DNA of 21,335 nucleotides from Dentipellis sp. KUC8613 (taxonomy: Eukaryota > Basidiomycota > Agaricomycetes > Russulales > Hericiaceae), in assembly GCA_002286715.1 (NCBI GenBank), contig NSJX01000098.1:21824-43158 (forward strand). Direction: 5' to 3'. The notes below the pieces were generated by a model. The model had not been told where the DNA came from and did no database searches. It saw only the letters and a list, made by a program, of their open reading frames with translations. Of the stretch, positions 18,289-21,335 are shown piece by piece. Each line of letters starts with the position of its first letter. The stretch's first letter is position 1. A program made the position numbers and the translations under genes.

Positions 18289-18761
18289 GGCGTCCGGAAT
18301 GCTGAAGCTTCGCAATGTGCGTACCCCCTCCTCGAGCCATGAGTCACGACTTCAAGCACGCGTCTGACTGATTCTGACCTCTCGCACAGTGGCCTTTTCT
18401 TTGGTCATAACTATGTAAACGCGAAACATCTTCAGGTGAGTGAGTCATATCAACTGTTTCGGCTTCACTCACTGTCAGCATCTACTACGCAGGACATGCG
18501 TTTCGACTACGGCTCTGACCCGTCTGCAACACCACCCACACTCAGCGCCTATCCGCTTCTTCCCAGCGCCGCGCCGTGTCACTGACGGAGCCCAGGGACC
18601 CACGAGCGGTGTTATAGTGAGTCTATGCATGTGCCGTAGAAACCAACCTTCGAATATTGAACAAGCTTTGTTACCTTACTTCCCAGTCATACGTAGAGAC
18701 AGCTCCCCTTCGTTTGCCGCGACAGACCTCCACAACCGTCTCGGCTGGAGGAGCGCCCTAA
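18187..18761 (+). CDS. Small unidentified protein with presequence-like N-terminus, spliced
   Basis: Exon 1 (18187-18320) reads MLIRRISATGRHNRLVHGVR then ARPPYIYRETVAFSGVRNAE. Intron 1 (18321-18389) joins it in phase to GLFFGHNYVNAKHLQ (18390-18435), and intron 2 (18436-18492) leads to DMRFDYGSDPSA. The start is Arg-rich, amphipathic-looking and free of acidic residues for its first 28 positions, as in mitochondrial presequences. Two endings are possible. Reading through stops at 18585 (90 aa). A further intron from about 18500 to 18567 gives ...PRRVTDGAQGPTSGVI, and then a clean GTGAGT...CCCAG intron leads to SYVETAPLRLPRQTS and a stop at 18759-18761. I prefer the longer model because that last intron keeps phase, but the donor at 18500 is weak. 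I do not recognise the family. The conservation of exon 1 in the duplicate at 21133 supports the start codon. Confidence 0.45.
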
Positions 18762-19200
18762 ATCAGCAAAATTATCATATTCTCATAGTCTTTCCCAAGC
18801 TTCGATTTCCTGTACGGCACAGCTGCGCTTCACCAGTCGCTGCGAGCCAGAATTGACCAAATCTCATTTACAGTATAAGCCCCCGCGTAGACAAATTCGA
18901 CCGCCCCACACATCCTCCAGGACTCAGATTAGAGTATCCTGAAGCTGAGCACTGCTGATCCAGGTATTCTCGAATGTGACCACTGCTAGTTCAGTGTCGT
19001 ACCGTCGATGTGACCACCGCATACTGAGTGTCCGTTCCTCCAGTCCGCCTGCACACCATTACCTGTTCGAAGCTGACGCCTCGTACCTCTTCAATAAGAC
19101 ATTCCTCTATCCGTGTATCAAGTTCACGCGACATGATCATGGGTCGCCCGACAGTCTAACACGGACTTACGAGGGTCGAAGGAATCAAGTCAATCTGGGC
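18762..19200. other. Upstream region of the reductase gene
   Basis: This is intergenic sequence of mixed composition. A loose repeat, CGAATGTGACCACTG (about 18973) and CGATGTGACCACCG (about 19008), occurs 200-230 bp before the TATA box and might be a paired regulatory site. No exon chain was found. Confidence 0.4.
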
Positions 19201-19203
19201 CAC

Positions 19204-19209
19204 TATAAA
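19204..19209 (+). promoter_or_regulatory. TATA box of the reductase gene
   Basis: TATAAA lies 54 bp before the chosen start codon at 19263. It overlaps an in-frame upstream ATG at 19209. A transcript starting the usual 25-35 bp downstream would exclude that ATG, which decides the start at 19263. Confidence 0.7.
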
Positions 19210-19262
19210 TGCACCCTCCCAGCAGCCGCATCCCATCTCTCCATCCATCTGCAAACCAAGCA

Positions 19263-19276
19263 ATGTCCAGCACCAC

Positions 19277-19315
<39 letters not shown>

Positions 19316-20464
19316 CACCCGCGTCGCGCTCATCACCGGCGCCGCACAGGGCATAGGCCGCGGCATCGCGCTGCGCCTCGCCGCAGACGGGCTCGACGTC
19401 GCCGTGAACGACATCGAGCGGCAGACGGACGCGCTGGCGCGGCTGGTCAGCGAGATCCAGGCGCTGGGCCGGCGGGCGATCGCGCTCCCGGGCGATGTGA
19501 CTTCCGAGGAGGCCGTCGAAGGTATGGTGGAGAGCACGGTGCAGAGGTTGGGCAGGCTGGGTGTTGTACGTCCCGCTGCCTCGGAATTTGATATGTTGAA
19601 TGCTTACAGAGTTACGAAGATGGTTGCGAACGCCGGCATCGCGCACGGCGGGACGTTAGTAGACAGTACGACGGTCCTTTTCTCGATTTTATCGCTACTG
19701 AGCTGGCTTCGCTAGTGTCGTTGCAGGAGTGGAAGAACTTGACTGCCGTCAATGTTGAGGGCGTCATGCTCTGCTACAAGTACGCTGCCAGGCAGATGAT
19801 CAAACAAGGAGAGGGCGGGCGTATCATAGGTAAATACCAATACTTTTCCTTATCGAAGGTATCGCCATGGCATGACGCTGCGCGTTTTCAGGTGCCTCGT
19901 CTATCTGCGGAAAGAAAGGGTCGGCGTTTCTCAGCGCCTACTGCGCATCCAAATTCGCCGTCCGTGGGTTGACGCAAAGCGCAGGTAAGTTTCTATGCTC
20001 CTCCGTCGCGATCTCAACTCAGAATTGGTTTCACCCCGTTCTTCTAGCTCTGGAGCTTTCCGAACACAACATTACCGTCAACGCCTACGCCCCAGGACTC
20101 ATCGCTACCTCCATGAGTATGCTCTCGTTAATTTTGCGCATGTCTCTTCTTTGACACCCCCCTCAGCTTCTGACGTCGAGCACCTGAAGAAAGTACGTGC
20201 ACCACCTCCATCCTCCTTTTCCGATCCCGAATCTAATTGGGGCCACCCCTCGAAAGATCATGAGTTACCCACAGGCAAAGACAGGCTACCCAGACGACAT
20301 CGCGCAGTGGGTATCATACATCGCTTCGCCTGGATCCCATTTCATCACTGGTATGTACACTTCTCCACTCGCGCGATAGCAAAGTAGCCTCAATGCTGTG
20401 TATGTGCACATCTACGTATACAGGACAGACGACGATCATCGATGGGGGTTTGGTATTCGACTGA
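19263..20464 (+). CDS. Short-chain dehydrogenase/reductase, diacetyl/acetoin reductase-like, 261 aa, 8 exons
   Basis: This is an NAD(P)(H)-dependent oxidoreductase of the classical SDR family; the closest subgroup by pattern is diacetyl/acetoin (2,3-butanediol) reductase, and the substrate is inferred. Exons: 19263-19565, 19620-19665, 19716-19829, 19892-19984, 20048-20116, 20167-20192, 20257-20350, 20424-20464; these sum to 786 nt in frame. Cofactor motif TGAAQGIG is at residues 25-32. An Asp near 50 (VNDIE) favours NAD(H). NAG is at 105-107, structural Asn in NVEG (129), catalytic Ser about 158, and Tyr171/Lys175 in YCASK. APGLIATSM and a C-terminal QTTIIDGGLVFD also fit, as does the length (family about 250-260). 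The extreme N-terminus carries six Gln-Asn repeats ahead of the fold. Exon 7 begins after an unusually poor acceptor (CGAAAG), which may hide a few missing residues after EHLKK. A TATA box lies at 19204. Confidence 0.9.
19278..19313 (+). repeat. CAGAAC hexanucleotide repeat, six perfect copies
   Basis: Six perfect tandem CAGAAC units encode (Gln-Asn)6 at residues 6-17 of the reductase. The tract lies before the first beta strand and is probably disordered. Length variation would not shift the frame. Confidence 0.95.
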
Positions 20465-20954
20465 TCCTACTTCTAGCGCTTCGTCGCTCCTATAGACATC
20501 CGTATAAGCATTTGTTGTATGATTTTTACCGCTTTCTTACACCCACGGGCGCGCCATTCACACCGAGCGCGTATCCGGTTCCTTCTTCGCGCCATTGGAG
20601 CATGCGCACACGCGGTGGTGGTGAGGATTTTGGAAGCGCGAAGTCCCTGTAGGCGAATCGCTGGCATATGTCGAGTGTGCAAGCCAATCACGACCGTCTT
20701 GGGTGCACATCCCAAACCCTTGAACAAATCTCACCCTCTGCACGGCGATCCAAACATGCTTTTTCCGGATTTAGAGGCCAGCGTTGCTGATCACTCTATT
20801 TCCGCCTTGACAGCGACTTTTACGAGTCCCTCTTGCAATAACGGTACGTGTGATTTACCGTCGCCGTGTCCTTCCGACACGTCTGACTTTGCACTCTCTT
20901 ATTTCGAGCAGGCGACTTGAAGTACGGCATGCACGCTACGACTTTCATTCAAAG
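20465..20954. other. Downstream region of the reductase gene; no gene seen
   Basis: Contains the reductase 3' flank and roughly 400 bp of unannotated sequence. A string near 20698 (GTCTTGGGTGCACATCCCAA then ACCCTTGAA) weakly resembles GTCTTAGCCACATACCCAAA in the duplicated segment at 21011. No exon chain or RNA gene was recognised. Confidence 0.4.
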
Positions 20955-21241
20955 GTGCGCAAATTCCAAATCCTTGACACATGCAGATAACCCCGACTGA
21001 CGTGCTCCGGGTCTTAGCCACATACCCAAAACCTTTATATATACGGACACTTGCTTTCCCTGAGCACCCTCCGATACGCCTTGTTTCCGAAAACCAGATC
21101 ATCACGTGCGCGATCGGACCACGACGTCGCAGATGTTGATCCGCTGCATCAAGCACGACGGAACATCATGATAGGGTGCATTTGGTTCACGGTGTGGGAA
21201 TGTGCTCACCGCACATCTATCGCGAAACGGTAGCATTCTCC
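20955..21241 (+). pseudogene. Duplicated promoter/first-exon segment, copy B (frameshifted)
   Basis: This is a direct-orientation copy of 18031-18288. The start codon equivalent is at 21133 (ATGTTGATCCGC), but a one-base difference shortly after shifts the frame into a stop (TGA, about 21169). In the shifted frame the homologous residues reappear as HIYRETVAFSQ, as in copy A. Copy B also has a TATATATA string (21036-21043) that copy A lacks. After 21241 similarity to copy A stops. I read it as a broken partial gene copy, although a re-started gene extending beyond the window is possible. Confidence 0.65.
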
Positions 21242-21335
21242 CAGGGCATTCAGCAGAAAAGGTAAAGATAACTGACAGAGCCGAGTGGTCAAAACCCCTG
21301 TTAAGTGGTGCAGCCGAGCCCGGCCGAGTCTGCGG
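21242..21335. other. Window end after copy B; nothing recognised
   Basis: This short terminal stretch repeats GCCGAG three times (about 21281, 21312, 21322) but forms no tRNA cloverleaf or exon that I can support. Confidence 0.3.

Noticed and set aside
19209..19262. In-frame upstream ATG for the reductase
   Set aside because: It overlaps the TATAAA box, so it should lie outside the transcript; the start at 19263 is preferred.
19190..19646. Minus-strand open frames with poly Val-Leu/Phe-Trp runs
   Set aside because: Antisense shadow of the CAGAAC repeat and exon 1 of the reductase, which has clear SDR motifs on the plus strand.
21270..21335. tRNA-like string GCCGAGTGGTCAA
   Set aside because: It resembles a D-arm of a Ser/Leu tRNA, but no matching acceptor stem, anticodon arm or TTCGA loop follows within the window.

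Overview
The window looks like nuclear DNA of a filamentous basidiomycete, most likely an Agaricomycete. The evidence is dense short GT-AG introns (about 50-85 nt), many tiny exons, a fungal-type metacaspase, a lineage-restricted W-rich orphan protein, Tc1/mariner debris and a solo LTR. There is no bacterial gene layout. All gene models below were spliced by hand from the sequence.

The left half (1-11,500) is gene-poor and repeat-rich. Three large GC-rich low-complexity blocks (about 540-2340, 2660-5060, 6430-8130) are built from degenerate tandem repeats. Their C-rich/G-rich strand bias flips inside each block. Long open frames there are by-products of composition. Between the blocks lie AT-richer strips with shared short repeats, an unusual run of stem-loops (5053-5439), and two diverged copies of what looks like one exon of a fungal cyclin (5682-5792, 6043-6153). 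A solo LTR with 7-bp terminal inverted repeats and a perfect 5-bp target duplication occupies 8936-9757. A 5'-truncated, mutated Tc1/mariner transposase lies at 10873-11465.

The right half (11,800-21,335) carries genes. A metacaspase gene of 18 exons (minus strand, 14482 to 11803, 559 aa predicted) has both catalytic motifs and a long His/Ser/Gln/Tyr-rich prodomain. Next is a two-exon plus-strand gene for a 641-aa uncharacterised protein (15666-17649). A small gene (18187-18761) encodes a product with a mitochondrial presequence-like start. An eight-exon short-chain dehydrogenase/reductase (19263-20464, 261 aa) follows, with a TATA box.

The 5' region and first exon of the small gene are duplicated in direct orientation at 20955-21241. 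That copy is frameshifted, and the two copies bracket the reductase gene. The genes show no obvious common pathway. The metacaspase (protein processing, stress and cell death) and the reductase (carbonyl metabolism) look like independent housekeeping or accessory genes beside a repeat-dominated tract.
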